NCBI GenBank assembly: GCA_021464245.1
Contig: JADCRB010000013.1
Span: forward strand, 12,063,245-12,127,244
Source of the DNA: Carallia brachiata
Taxonomy: Eukaryota > Streptophyta > Magnoliopsida > Malpighiales > Rhizophoraceae
Length of the DNA: 64,000 bases
Direction: 5' to 3'
The notes under the pieces: model-generated
Seen by the model: the letters and a program-made list of their open reading frames with translations, nothing else
The model's database searches: none
What the model was told of the DNA's origin: nothing
Shown: positions 22,401 to 32,786 of the stretch, one piece after another
Position numbering within the stretch: the stretch's first letter is position 1
Layout: every line of letters begins with the position of its first letter
Translations under genes and position numbers: made by a program

Positions 22401-23929
22401 GACATGTCTCTTAAGAGATAGATTCCTCGTCGTCAAAATATATGAACTTGTGGACTGCAAGAGTTTCTGGCTGTGATCATTGACAAAATCCCCGCACGGA
22501 TGGTTATTCCAAAGAGCATACGTGCTTATAATTGTCATTTTAATGTACCTGCTTTGCGACATGAGGTAACTTCAAGATCACAAAATTTCATATTAACGTA
22601 CCTGTTTTGGTACATCAGAATTGCCTTCTTTCTTGTTAAAAAAAAAAAAAAAAGAATTCCCTTCTTTAATTCTTTTTTTTTATTTATTGTGATTAGATAT
22701 ATTAGGCGCAATGAGAATTGGAAAATTGTGATTGTTGTAACATGTTGCTTACATTGTTGGTGGGAGAATTGTCTAATTGACCTTGTATTTTTTTTTTACT
22801 AAGAGATTTAATGCCTCGTGAGTTATAAAATATAGATAACAGAATTAAAATTCAAACATTTTAAAGATAAAAATTTTAAAATTTAACTATTAGCGACAGT
22901 CTCTTAAGAGATCTCAATTACCTTGTATTGCATCTCTGTTCATAAATAAATTCATTGGCTTAATATATATATAGTTGGTCAGAAAGAAAAAGGCACCAAA
23001 CACAAGTTTCTGATTGAGATCAGTATAATGTTCCTGAGAGGATGTCTTCTTGGCACTCAAAGGATCCAAGAATTTATATTTTTTAAGCAACACAAAGGAC
23101 CCTCTTCACATGGATTCACATGCCAATGTTAATGAACCACAATTTAATTATTATTTGCTATTGCCTAGTCACTTGCATATACAACATTCTATGTTAAAGG
23201 ATTAGTGCACTTTGTGCCCACCTTTGGGTTTAATAATCAAAACTGGTTTAATAATCCAAGCTATCCATCTCACTTTGATTAAAATAATCACCAACAGCTT
23301 CTACTTTCTAAAGTGTAATTTTACCAACATTTGTCGAGCCCCTATTCTATCACAAAAGTGTAGTTAACCAACTAAGTACAATTCTTTGAAAAGGAATCCA
23401 CAAACAAGGACGGCATTAAGGAAATATGGGCCACAAGACAAAGATGTAATCAAATTAATTTTATGTCACAAAGCAACCAATTAATTTAATAACAAGGATA
23501 ATGGGGGAATCCTACGTCAACAATATTGGAAAACTGACACCATGTTCAAGACTTTCCATGTCCTCAATGCTGCACAAAATGGCCAAAAAAAAAAAAAAAT
23601 TTCCATTTGTGGCATGCTCCTTGGCGTTGAGCTCGCGCTGCCTCGGGCCAGATTAGGTGAATTTTGACCTAACATTTGGTGGAAAGTTATGCTTCATCTT
23701 CAGGTTTTCCCGGCTGCCAATTGCAGTGCAAAATTTATTTTTTTAGGTTCTACAATGCAGAATATAAATTTTGCAATTTTGCGATGCAAAATTTATATTT
23801 GCTACATTGAGGGCACTCCCATTTGATTTTTGTCATCGAGTTGGTTAATTAAAATTCTAAGGCAAATATATGAGTCAAGAAGGATCTTTTAAGTTATTCT
23901 TACAACTATACGTAGATAGATATATATTT
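19497..23929. other. intergenic, no gene recognised
   Basis: The first 200 bases are probably the AHL 3' UTR. The rest is AT-rich. The text at 21220-21430 has many short repeats of the AACCAGT/ACTGGTT kind (GTCAAACCAGTTTAATTG, AAAAACCAGTCAAATCAGG), which looks like an old non-autonomous element. No protein-coding segment was supported. Confidence 0.4.
21836..21858. repeat. TA microsatellite
   Basis: Uninterrupted (TA)n run. Confidence 0.95.
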
Positions 23930-24010
23930 AGCTCTACTTAGTTTTGGCAAAGATTGAACTTATGATCCCGTAGTACGAACAAATTCTTCAACCACTAAAC
24001 TACAGTGATT
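23930..24010 (-). mobile_element. possible SINE remnant
   Basis: On the minus strand TAGTTTAGTGGTTGAAG resembles an A-box and, about 30 bases on, ATAAGTTCAATC resembles a B-box. This spacing suggests a tRNA-derived SINE head. No clean target duplication or tail was seen, so this is tentative. Confidence 0.35.
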
Positions 24011-25599
24011 GGTGGTGCTACCGTACATGGTGAAGTGGTGTAATTNTATGTGGCGCTGCATTCATAAAATACAAAACAGCTAAATGGTTATTTAGAATAA
24101 GAGAGTTAGTTTCTACTCTATAACTTATAACTCAATTAATTTTTTAATAAAAAAAATACATCATTTTTTTTTTGGTCTGTTTTGCATAATTGAAGTCTGC
24201 GTTATAATTCATAAATTAAAGTTGCTTGGTTCTGACAAGAATTCATGATGTAGCGAAGAGATTGGAAGAGTCTTGTTGCAGGACCATCCCTTCGAAAGCT
24301 GGCACGAAGCAGTAACCCCCTAAATTGAAAAGCCATTGAGGCAACTAAGTTCCTTAACGGGGGTGGTCCAGTAGCGTACCGACACCGAGATACAGCAATA
24401 AATAAATGATAAGATGATTAATTATTGAATTGTAGTATTATCATTATCCAACAAGCATGATACGGATTAAAATGAAGATATTGCGTGCTTAGAGATGTTT
24501 GACATAAACATACAGTGAAGACGTATTTAATATGGTTAGAAATATTCTTTAAAATTTTTTTTAAAAAAAAATTTAGACACATGTGTCAGACACGAGAACT
24601 GCAAAAGTCTAACATGTTACAAACACGTTTAAATATTTTTATAATTATTTTTAACATTTAAAAAAATTTGAAATTATAATTTACTATTATCACTTGTTAA
24701 TGACTTTTAAATAAAAAAAATTAAATTAATTACAAATTTTATATCTCTATTTAACTATTCTATAATAAAAAATAAAAGATCTTACGATATATTTTTTTGA
24801 ATAAAAACCTATTAAAACTTATGATAATTATATAAATATATTTTATAAGGCTATCAAGTCAATAAATTTATAAAATTACTCATATATATATATATATAAC
24901 CGTATCTAAACTGTATCTATATTTTAATATTTTTAAAATTATATATTATCGTATCCGTTTTTTATCGTGTCCGTATTATTTATTCATGTTTGTACTTCGT
25001 AGTCATTATCAACTCATAGTAACAGTATCTTCATGATGATCAAGTTGGAGTAACATACCAACAGAGGGAGCGACCCACTAGTTTTCACGTGTTACTACCT
25101 GTCTAGTTTTGTGATGTGTTTATGTTCTGTTATTTTGTTTTCTTGTTAAGCTCTTTGTCACCAAGGGAAAAAAAAATTATGCTAGTGGAAGTCGCATCAA
25201 AGCTGCACCTTTGTTAATTTCAATTAGAACCGAATCAAAATTAGACCGACTGTTAATCAGAATCAGACTAAATCCATGGGTTAATTCTAGTATAAAACTA
25301 AAATCGATCAGACGGTTCGGTCCGTTTTCCTTTTAAAAATCTCAAAATCGGAAGTTTGAAATCAATAGTTAAACCAATGGTTTTTTTTTTTTGAAAAAAA
25401 AAAAACACCGTGAGTCATCAAACAAGTAAGTTTTTTTAAAAATTAAAAAATACAAACCAAGACTTTGGTTTTTAAAAAAAAACTCAAATTAGTTTTCTAA
25501 AGCCAAAGCTAAGATTACCCATTGTAAGTAAAAATGGGATAAATGTAAATAAAGCTTTAAAGCTAATAAGATTTAATTTTCCAACCTTGAAGATATGTA
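24011..25599. other. intergenic with degraded repeat DNA
   Basis: An ambiguous base stands at 24046. The segment 24570-24640 (ACACATGTGTCAGACACG) and 24900-24990 (CGTATCTAAACTGTATC, TATCGTGTCCGTATT) look like parts of an old transposon with subterminal repeats. No gene was found. Confidence 0.35.
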
Positions 25600-26289
25600 T
25601 GTAACGTAAATTTCGAGTCTAAAACAATTAAACTCGAAATACAAAATAACTACAAATAAAAATGTAAAGTAAAAGAAAATTTACGTGGGGTCGATCTCCG
25701 TAGATCCTCCGATTAGTGTTCCTTTTTTGACTCCGTCAAGGGCTGCACGAGGGATCTGGACAGAAATAATTTCCACCCGCTTTTTCTTGAACTGGATAGA
25801 CTGAAACTGTGTCTGATTTGGATGTTTTGACTACGTTTACGAACCGTAGAGACGCCGATTTGAGCTATCTGACTTGATTTCACCGAGGGTCGAATGGACT
25901 TGTTCTCGGATGAGTTGCCTGGATTTTGCTGAGGGCCGTATGAGACTTAATCCCAGCCGGATTTGTAATATTTCGATTTTTTTTTTTTACTATCTCTCTC
26001 TTTTTTTTTCTTTTTTTTTTTTCTTTTCTCTTTTTTTTTTTTTCTTGCGCGCTCGCTCTGCTGCCTTCTTCTTTTTTCTTTTTTTTTTTCTTCTTCTCTT
26101 CTTCCTGCCCTCTTCTTCTTTATTACAAATTGGGGGGAGGCCATTTATAGGCCTCCCCCACCTGCCTGCCACCAACCAATTGGTTGGTGGCATTAAAGGT
26201 TGGCAGCTGCCAACCTTGACTTCAAGGTTGGCGGCTGCCAACCAAGAATTATTATTATTTTTTATTTTTTTTTTCTGTTAGTTTCCAAA
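25600..26289 (-). repeat. 3' LTR of the Tat element
   Basis: It aligns with 35117-35708 over about 580 bases, including GTAAATTTCGAG, TTTACGTGGGGTCGATCTCC and the shared poly-pyrimidine block. On the minus strand a TATA-like CCTATAAATGG sits in a GGGGGAGGCC palindrome near 26137-26155, a probable U3 promoter. The inner end is placed next to a polypurine tract at 26290. The outer end (TGTAACG at 25600) corresponds to TGTAAAGCG in the other LTR. Confidence 0.8.
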
Positions 26290-26305
26290 TGCCCCCACTT
26301 CAAGG
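26290..26305 (-). other. polypurine tract of the Tat element
   Basis: On the minus strand TTGAAGTGGGGGCA directly precedes the LTR opening TTTGGAAAC, which mirrors the LTR end TTTACAAA. This places the inner border of the 3' LTR. Confidence 0.6.
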
Positions 26306-27206
26306 GTCGGTAAGAAAAATTTTTACAGAGATAATTCGAACCGAGTCTTGAAGTCCAGTTTGAAATTTGGAAAGTCCTGATGAACATTGAATCTTGGAGT
26401 CTTCTATCTTTGACCATCTCCGCTGTTGTTGGATCGCAATAGGAAACCGTATTATCTTGAAGAAGTTAGCAGCCCAGCCAATATAGAAATTGAAGTCTTG
26501 GCTCCAGGTGCATCCGAGCTTCCATAGCCCGCAAAGGATTTTTTATATCTCTTAAAGTTCCAGAGCTCTGGTGAGGATGATCCAGTAGGCAAAGAACTTC
26601 AACCTCCCAAGAGAAAGGCTCAGACTCAGGACCTTGGAACTTCAAGACCGGCTCACAGAGAGACTGACTGTAGTGATGATTTCCAAGTCTGCTTCGACGT
26701 AAGGAGAGTAGTTGGAACTTCCCTGTACGTCGCTGCATCCAAAGAAAGATTAGGATAATTGCAGCTTCTCATCCCTCTGTGGTAGATGTGAACTAAGGAG
26801 AGTAGTTGGAACTCCATGACACCGATGGCGCTGGAGACTGAGTTTCGAGGGCTTTTAGGGATTCCTCGAAGAAGACTACTTCTTCTTTTCTTATATAAGT
26901 GCAGAGAAAAAGTTCTTCCAACTTCTTATATGGCGCTGGTTAGTCTCTTCTTCCAACTTCTTGATCGAAGAACTTCCTGATATAAGTGCAGAGACTAACC
27001 ATTTTCTTTTGAGAAAGAAGAGCTGAGGGGTGAGTATTATAACTCGGGAATGCAAGATATATATACATGCGATAAAGTTTTTTTTTTTTTTTTGTTTTTT
27101 TTAAAGAGAAAAGTCAAAAAGAAGGTACGCAGATTCGAGTAGGCCATCCACGTCCCTTTCCTGCATAAGAGACACAAAGAGGCAGCGGCTGACGCGTGAC
27201 ACGAAA
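26306..27206 (-). other. spacer between WOX-like frame and 3' LTR
   Basis: It is less AT-rich than the host DNA and holds short direct repeats (AAGGAGAGTAGTTGGAACT at about 26700 and 26795; ATATAAGTGCAGAGA at about 26893 and 26981). A 90-codon frame at 26466-26738 on the minus strand has no recognisable domain. Part of this may be the 3' UTR of the captured gene. Confidence 0.4.
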
Positions 27207-27280
27207 GTCGTTACCGTGTGTTGCAGAAGTCGTTGCCGTGTGCTGCAGAAGTCGTTGCCGTGTGCTGCCAAAGTCGTTGC
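27207..27280. repeat. 22-bp tandem repeat, three copies and a partial one
   Basis: The unit GTCGTTGCCGTGTGCTGCAGAA repeats from 27207 with few changes, just downstream of the WOX-like stop codon (minus strand). Confidence 0.9.
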
Positions 27281-27299
27281 ACCTTATCTTGTCGGCGTC

Positions 27300-27911
27300 C
27301 TAGCGGGGCCCGAGGTGCAGCTCCAAGTCAAGCTCGACCTCGTCTGGTGGGCCGATGATGTTGACGTCGCTTTCCGGCTGGTTGATGCTGCCGGAATATT
27401 CTGGAAAGAGAGGCAAAATTTCGCCGGAATGACTCCTGTGTGCTAGAAAAATTCCTCCTAGACTTAAGTATCTAGGAGGGATGAACCCTTGGCTGACTCC
27501 GTGAAACCACCAGGACCAGTATGTATGCTCCCATAGGCTACGGCTTTGATGAACGTACCGTGGAGAGACCATTGCAGTGGTAGAACTTGGGCCGGCTTCA
27601 TTTGAGGGTGAAGCTGTACTGGTGAGATCTACTATAGGAACAACAGGCTGTGCTTTGGAAATACCATCTCTCAGCGCCACTGTTTCCCTATGTCTCCGAT
27701 TCTGGAACCAAAAATATACATTTTTTCCTTCGACTGCCCCTAGCGGGCGAAGTCGTGAGACAAGTTGGAGAATCTGTGTAGAGTTAGGGACAATACCTCC
27801 ATCGTTGTAGAAGACTTCCTCCAAAATTTGCAGTTGTGCCATGGTCGGTTGCCACCTTGTGCGAGGTGACCTTTCTTCTCCCTTGTCTTGAGGTTCTGCA
27901 ACTGGTTCCAT
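27300..27911 (-). CDS. WUSCHEL-related (WOX-like) homeodomain protein inside the retrotransposon
   Basis: An intact 203-codon frame from ATG to stop. The homeodomain covers residues 17-77: it opens with TRWQPTMAQLQILEEVFY, includes LRPLGAVEGKNVYFWFQN and ends in recognition helix WFQNRRHRE (Trp68, Phe69, Asn71, Arg73 in the invariant places). The EGKNV(F/Y) turn and the wide spacing between helices are features of plant WOX proteins. WUS-clade helices read WFQNHKAR, while this one has RRHR as in other WOX branches. The C-terminus has LDLELHL (194-200), an LxLxL EAR-type repression motif, where WUS-clade members also carry one. There is no intron across the homeodomain. A TATA box precedes the ATG. 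It lies between pol and the 3' LTR of a Tat element, in the same orientation. WOX factors control stem-cell and embryo fate; this copy's role is unknown. Confidence 0.85.
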   Translation of the reverse strand: MEPVAEPQDKGEERSPRTRWQPTMAQLQILEEVFYNDGGIVPNSTQILQLVSRLRPLGAVEGKNVYFWFQNRRHRETVALRDGISKAQPVVPIVDLTSTASPSNEAGPSSTTAMVSPRYVHQSRSLWEHTYWSWWFHGVSQGFIPPRYLSLGGIFLAHRSHSGEILPLFPEYSGSINQPESDVNIIGPPDEVELDLELHLGPR

Positions 27912-27997
27912 CTTTCTTGCGGCAGAGGAGCAAAGGTCTTGTGTGTGGTGAAGATCGGTTGAGACTGATGCTGAGTTTCAGACTCAAACCCTCCGTG

Positions 27998-28005
27998 CTT
28001 TTATA
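27998..28005 (-). promoter_or_regulatory. TATA box upstream of the WOX-like frame
   Basis: TATAAAAG on the minus strand, 87 bases before the ATG at 27911, followed by a leader with no ATG in frame. This suggests the frame could be transcribed from its own promoter and not only from the LTR. Confidence 0.55.
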
Positions 28006-28049
28006 TTTTTGGGCCGTTCACAGTTTATACTCATGCGGGCCAGGAGTTG

Positions 28050-28320
28050 GATTGGATTTTGAACTTGGGTTCTGGACTGTGTTTGGAACTTGGAATTTTT
28101 TGGTTTTCGGACTTTTGGATTGAATTTGGGTCGAGTGTTTGGGTTTTGGACTTGAATTTGGGTTTTGGACTTGGATTTGGGTTGAGTGTTTGGGTTTTGG
28201 ATCTAGATTTGGGTTGAGTGTTTGAGTTTTGGATCTGGATTTGGGTTTTGGGCTTTTGAGTTGAGTGTTTGGGTTTGGATTTTCGGGTTTGGATTTTCGC
28301 TTGGATTTTCAGATCGGAAA
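28050..28320. repeat. degenerate minisatellite
   Basis: Repeats of GGATTTGGGTTGAGTG and TTTGGGTTTTGGA variants alternate over about 250 bases. This is the type of tandem array often found between pol and the 3' LTR of Tat elements. Confidence 0.85.
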
Positions 28321-28329
28321 TTCCGAACT

Positions 28330-28360
28330 CTTTTTTTTTTTTTTTTTTTTTTTGATTTTT

Positions 28361-28403
<43 letters not shown>

Positions 28404-28418
28404 ATTTTTTTTTTTAAC
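28330..28418. repeat. poly-T tract (poly-A on the element strand)
   Basis: Nearly pure T with GATTTTTTGATT interruptions, between the minisatellite and the end of pol. It could be a slippage product or an old poly-A tail. Confidence 0.9.
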
Positions 28419-28422
28419 ATAT

Positions 28423-29434
28423 TTACACATAATACTGTTTCAGAAATTTACCATTGATTGGGCCGATTCGGACGCCTTCTTGGTCTGACAGCATGTAAGC
28501 GTTGTGAGTGTAGGCCTCCTGCACTAAGTATGGCCCGTCCCATTTGGAAGTAAGCTTGTCACCAGGCCGATGCTTCATGTTGATGGGCCGTCGCACTGCA
28601 AGAACAAGATCTCCAACTTGAAAAGATCGAGGACGGACCCTGCGGTTGAATGTGTTGGTGAGCCGGGCTTGGTAGCACTCAAGTTGCTGTTGTGCTTCGA
28701 GCCTCCTTTCATCGAGAGCTTCTAACTCATCCAGACGTAGGCGAGCATTCTCCTCCTGTGTGAGTCCTTCCAGAACAGCCATGCGCAGGGATGGAATCTG
28801 TGTTTCCAACGGCAGTATTGCTTCGACACCGTAGACAAGTGAGTATGGCGTCGCCTGTGTTGGAGTCCGGTAAGTTGTACGATACGCCCATAATGCCTCC
28901 GGAATTCTGTCATGCCAATCTCTTTTGGATTTAGAGACTACCTTCCGCAACAGGTTGCATAAGGTCTTGTTGAATGCTTCGGCCAAGCCATTTGCTGGGG
29001 CATTGTACATGGATGACTTGTACTGCTTGAACTTGAATTCTCGCAGAGCTTGTCGATTAAGCTGTTGTAGAACTGCTTACCATTATCAGTGATGATGAAT
29101 CGAGGGACTCCATAGCGATAGATCAGCTGAGTCCGGATGAAATTGGCAACATGCTCCTTCTTTACCTCTCTAAGTGGAATGGCTTCAGCCCATTTTGAGA
29201 AGTAGTCGGTTGCTGCAGGATGTACAGGTGACCCAGGGATGACTTTGGCAAGGGCCCCACTAAGTCGAGACCCCAAGCTTCAAAGGGCCAGGATGAGACA
29301 GTTGGATGCAGTGGCTCCGGTGGTTGATGTATGTAATTGCATGAAATTGACAAGCTTGACAGTTTTAGCAAACTCAATGAATCACGTACCATGGTTGGCC
29401 AGTAGTATCCCATCCTTCTGAGTTGGAAGTGCAA
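28423..29434 (-). pseudogene. Tat integrase, frameshifted
   Basis: Integrase inserts the cDNA into the host genome. The zinc-finger end (MHFQLRRMGYYWPTM) and WPFEAWGLDLVGPLPKS lie in one frame (29434-29162). The core with ATDYFSKWAEAIPLREV (first Asp) and FIITDNGKQF (second Asp) lies in another (29276-28938). The Glu in NGLAEAFNKTL, the C-terminal HRPGDKLTSKWDGPYLV and the end lie in a third (29010-28423). All three catalytic residues are visible, but at least two frameshifts separate them, so no single protein can be made. Confidence 0.88.
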
Positions 29435-29599
29435 CTTAGGCCCTGATTGATGTCCGCCACAAACACCAGAATGTGCTTCAGTGAGAGCCTGTTTTGCCTC
29501 TTCATTGGCTAGGCAGCGAAGTAGAACTCCATCAAAAGACCTTCGATACAGAGCATCCTTGAGATATATGAACGGGGAGCTCGTCGTTGAATTTCTGTC

Positions 29600-30706
29600 T
29601 TATGACGACGATCTTCGGCAGCTTCCCGTGCTGTAGATAGTCAATGATTGGTTGGCGCCAATCTTCGTCCTCCGCGAGACGTACAGATACAGCGTTGGCT
29701 GCTGTAGTTTCTTCATCATCCTTTGTGGCACTATCCATTTCTGGCATACAGCAACAACTGTAGCCTGGATTTCTGACTTTGCAAGAGAAGTAGCCAGGTT
29801 AGCCAACGCGTCTGCCTGAGTGTTTTCTCGTCGAGGCACATGCTCCAAGGTGATGCTTTCAAATTCATCCATTAGCTGTCGAGCACGTTGATGGTAAGGC
29901 GCAAGGTCCTCTTTCTTCACGTCATACAATCCTGTAAGTTGGTTGATGACGAGCTGGGAATCTCCATGGACTTCTATAGTTGGAATCTTCATATCGACAG
30001 CCATTTGAAGACCAATGATCAAAGCCTGGTATTCAGCAACATTATTTGAACATAACTCACCGAGAATGATAGCATATGGTAGTATTTGTCGTTGAGGAGT
30101 GACAAACACTATGCCGGCACCAGCACCATCACGCCTTGCTGCACCATCAAAGAACATCGTCCATGGTGGCAGTGTCTCAATGTAAAAGACCTCTTCATCT
30201 GGAAGATCATCTGTGAACTCCCAATCTGACGGAACAGGGTGATCTGCAAGGAAGTCTGCTAGAGCTTGTCCTTTGACTGCTTTTTGAGGCACGTAGACAA
30301 TGTCGTAGCTTTGTAGGATTACTGCCCACTTGGCAAGTCGTCCTGACAAGATTGGTCTGGATAAGATATATTTGACAGGATCAGCTCTGGCAATGAGACG
30401 TACCGTGTGAGCTTGCATGTAGTGCCTCAGCTTGTCAATGGCAAAGAACAGTGCTAGACATGTCTTTTCAATGGGCGAATAACTCAGCTCCGGACCGTTT
30501 AGTGTTCTGCTCAAGTAGTACAGGGCAACTTCCTTTCCCTGCTCGTTTTCCTGTGCAAGCAAGGCTCCCAAAGATCTTTCCTGCGCTGCAATGTAGAGAA
30601 TCAACGACTTTCCTTGAATTGGAGCACCTAGGACCGGTGGATTGGAAAGGTACTTCTTTATGCTCAAAGGCTTTGCTGCAAGCTTCGTCCCACTCGAAGT
30701 TGACAT
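29600..30706 (-). pseudogene. Tat RNase H and additional archaeal-type RNase H
   Basis: The first part is the gypsy RNase H (LILYIAAQERSLGALLAQE, ELSYSPIEKTCLAL, LSGRLAKWAVILQSYDI). The second RNase H begins at PPWTMFFDGAARRDGAGAG and shows the four acidic residues in MFFDGA, NNVAEYQAL, VHGDSQLVI and TQADALANL. The second RNase H after the first is the hallmark of the Tat lineage and is thought to help remove RNA during cDNA synthesis. The frame is open over both domains, but it is shifted from the RT frame and ends early before integrase. Confidence 0.9.
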
Positions 30707-31430
30707 CCTTCTTCATCAACCGATGGAAAGGTTGACATCTCCCAGCTAAATTGGAGATGAAACGGCGAATGTAGGCCAGCTTTCCTTGTAGACTTCGCAG
30801 CTCGTGCAGGTTTTTAGGTTCAGGCATCTTTTGAATTGCCTCAACCTTTGACTGATCAACTTCGATTCCACGATGGCGCACCACGAACCCAAGAAACTTT
30901 CCTGATGTGACACCGAATGCGCACTTGAGAGGGTTCATTTTGAGCTGATGCCTCCGAAGTCTTTCGAACACTGTCTTGAGATCCTCGAGGTGGTCTTTGC
31001 GCTTCTTAGTCTTTACAACTAAGTCATCAACATAACATTCTACAATCTTGTGCAGCATGTCATCAAAAATTTTTTGCATAGCACGTTGATAAGTGGCGCC
31101 AGCATTTTTCAATCCAAACGGCATAACTTTGTAGCAGTATATACCTTTTGGGGTGCGGAATGCTGTCAACTCCTCGTCTTCTGGTGCCATTCTGATTTGG
31201 TTATAGCCTGAAGAACCATCCATGAAAGACAATGCTTCGTGACCCGTTGTTGCATCGACTGTGATCTCCGTTATGGGCAATGGAAAGTCATCTTTCGGGC
31301 AGGCCTTGTTAAGATCTCGAAAATCAACACATACCCTCAACTGTCCATTCTTCTTTCTTACGGGACAATGTTGGCAATCCACGTTGGGTAGGTGACCTCT
31401 CGGATGAAGCCCATTGATCAGCTTGTTCAC
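30468..31430 (-). pseudogene. Tat reverse transcriptase
   Basis: RT motifs in order: VRKKNGQLRVCVDFRDLNKA, FPLPITEITVDATTG, SFMDGSSGYNQIRMAPEDEE, the MPFGLKNAGATYQRAM block and the catalytic CYVDDLVVKTK. The thumb and connection (LGFVVRHRGIEVDQSK, LRSLQGKLAYIRRFI) follow. The catalytic aspartates remain. The frame is broken at both ends: the N-terminal conserved part is shifted near 31390 and the RNase H continues in another frame from 30706. Confidence 0.92.
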
Positions 31431-32767
31431 CTCCTCCTCGATTTGTGGAATGAGTTCCGGGCGGAACCGTCGTTGTGGCTGCTTGACAGAACGACACCCT
31501 TCTTTACTGCTAGACGATGCACCGCAATTTTTGGGTCAAGTCCAGGCATTTCTTTGTAACTCCATGCGAACACGTCCCTGTATTGACTTAATACCTGAAC
31601 ATATTCTTGCTCTTCTTCTGCAGTAAGTAAAGCACTTACAAATGTAGGTCGAGGATCTTCCGGAGAGCCAAGATTGACCTCCTTGAGTTCATCAACAGTT
31701 GCTTGGCCACCATCTTCAAGTTCCGGGGGAGCCTCCTTCACTTCACCATCTGATGAGTCGACTCAGCCTCCTCGCTAATTGTGACATGAAATGCAGAACC
31801 TCTGACTTCACCTTCTTTGTTTGACTGGATAAGCCTGTCTGTTTGGTGGTGGTGGTGATGGCACGTGCATCAGCTGCTCGGCTTCGGCTCTTTAGCGTGA
31901 TCCGCACAGGTGACTTCTCCTGATAGCCTAAGCCAGGTCGGGACTGTGATGTTTGAGAAGCGCGCCATGTGTGGACGGCAGCGTACCCATTGTGCTCGGG
32001 TTTGAGAAGTCATAGCCCGCCTTTGCCAAAAGCTTGTATGCATTAGGATCAAATCCTTCATGTGTTCTTCTTTCTGGAAGTGAGCCGCCTTCGACTGCCC
32101 CCGTGTGTGGTTTGACGAAGCCTTTTAATGGTTTTGAAGACAAAACCGGCTCAATCTTTGGTATCGGCAGAGTGTAAGTCTCCTTCAGGTTGTGCAGCTC
32201 CTTTGTTTTGGGTTGGCTATGACCTTGCTCCTGTTTAAGATCAATACAATAAGAGAAAGGGGGTTGACCTTCTGAGCGTCGTGACTTCGGCACATAGCGT
32301 AGGACTGGAGTGGAGCTTGAAGATGCAACATCCTTCGGACGAAGTTCAGCAGGCTGTGGCAGCTTTTCATTTGTTGGAGCCTGGGGTTGGGCATTGGCAG
32401 GTTCTTCGACAGCTTTTCCCTTTTTGTGGATGCCCCCAGTCCAAGTAGCTTTTGACGGAATGATCTCCGGATTGTCTGTGTCAGTGTAGAAGACTGCATC
32501 CGCCAAATGTGATTCAGCATCATCGAACGGCTTTAAGTCAGCATTGACCTTTTGAACGCCACCATTGTAGTACTTGAAGCACTGATGCAGGCTTGAGAGC
32601 ACAACTCCATTTCCATGAATCCACGGTCGTCCTAGCAACATCTTATATGTGGTACGTGCATCAATCACGTGAAATAGAGTGCTAGAAGTGAGATTACCGA
32701 TAGTTAGCTCCAAGCGAATCATCCCAATTGCTTTCTGTCCTCCTTGATTAAAGCCATGAATCATCAA
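31427..32767 (-). pseudogene. Tat protease region and linker to RT
   Basis: The stretch contains the latter half of a retropepsin-like domain (LELTIGNLTSSTLFHVIDA, YKMLLGRPWIHGNGVVLSSLHQ). The catalytic Asp motif would lie just upstream, near 32830, where the frame is broken. The long linker that follows (32400-31430) is typical for Tat elements, which have a spacer between protease and RT. At least two frameshifts. Confidence 0.75.
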
Positions 32768-32786
32768 GCGGCTGTCTGATAATTCA

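Noticed and set aside
25874..26281. frames in the pyrimidine-rich part of the Tat LTR
   Set aside because: They are runs of Phe or Lys/Arg from homopolymers inside an LTR that is repeated at 35.1-35.7 kb.
28031..28430. Lys-rich frames over poly-T and minisatellite
   Set aside because: Pure low-complexity translation of a tandem repeat.
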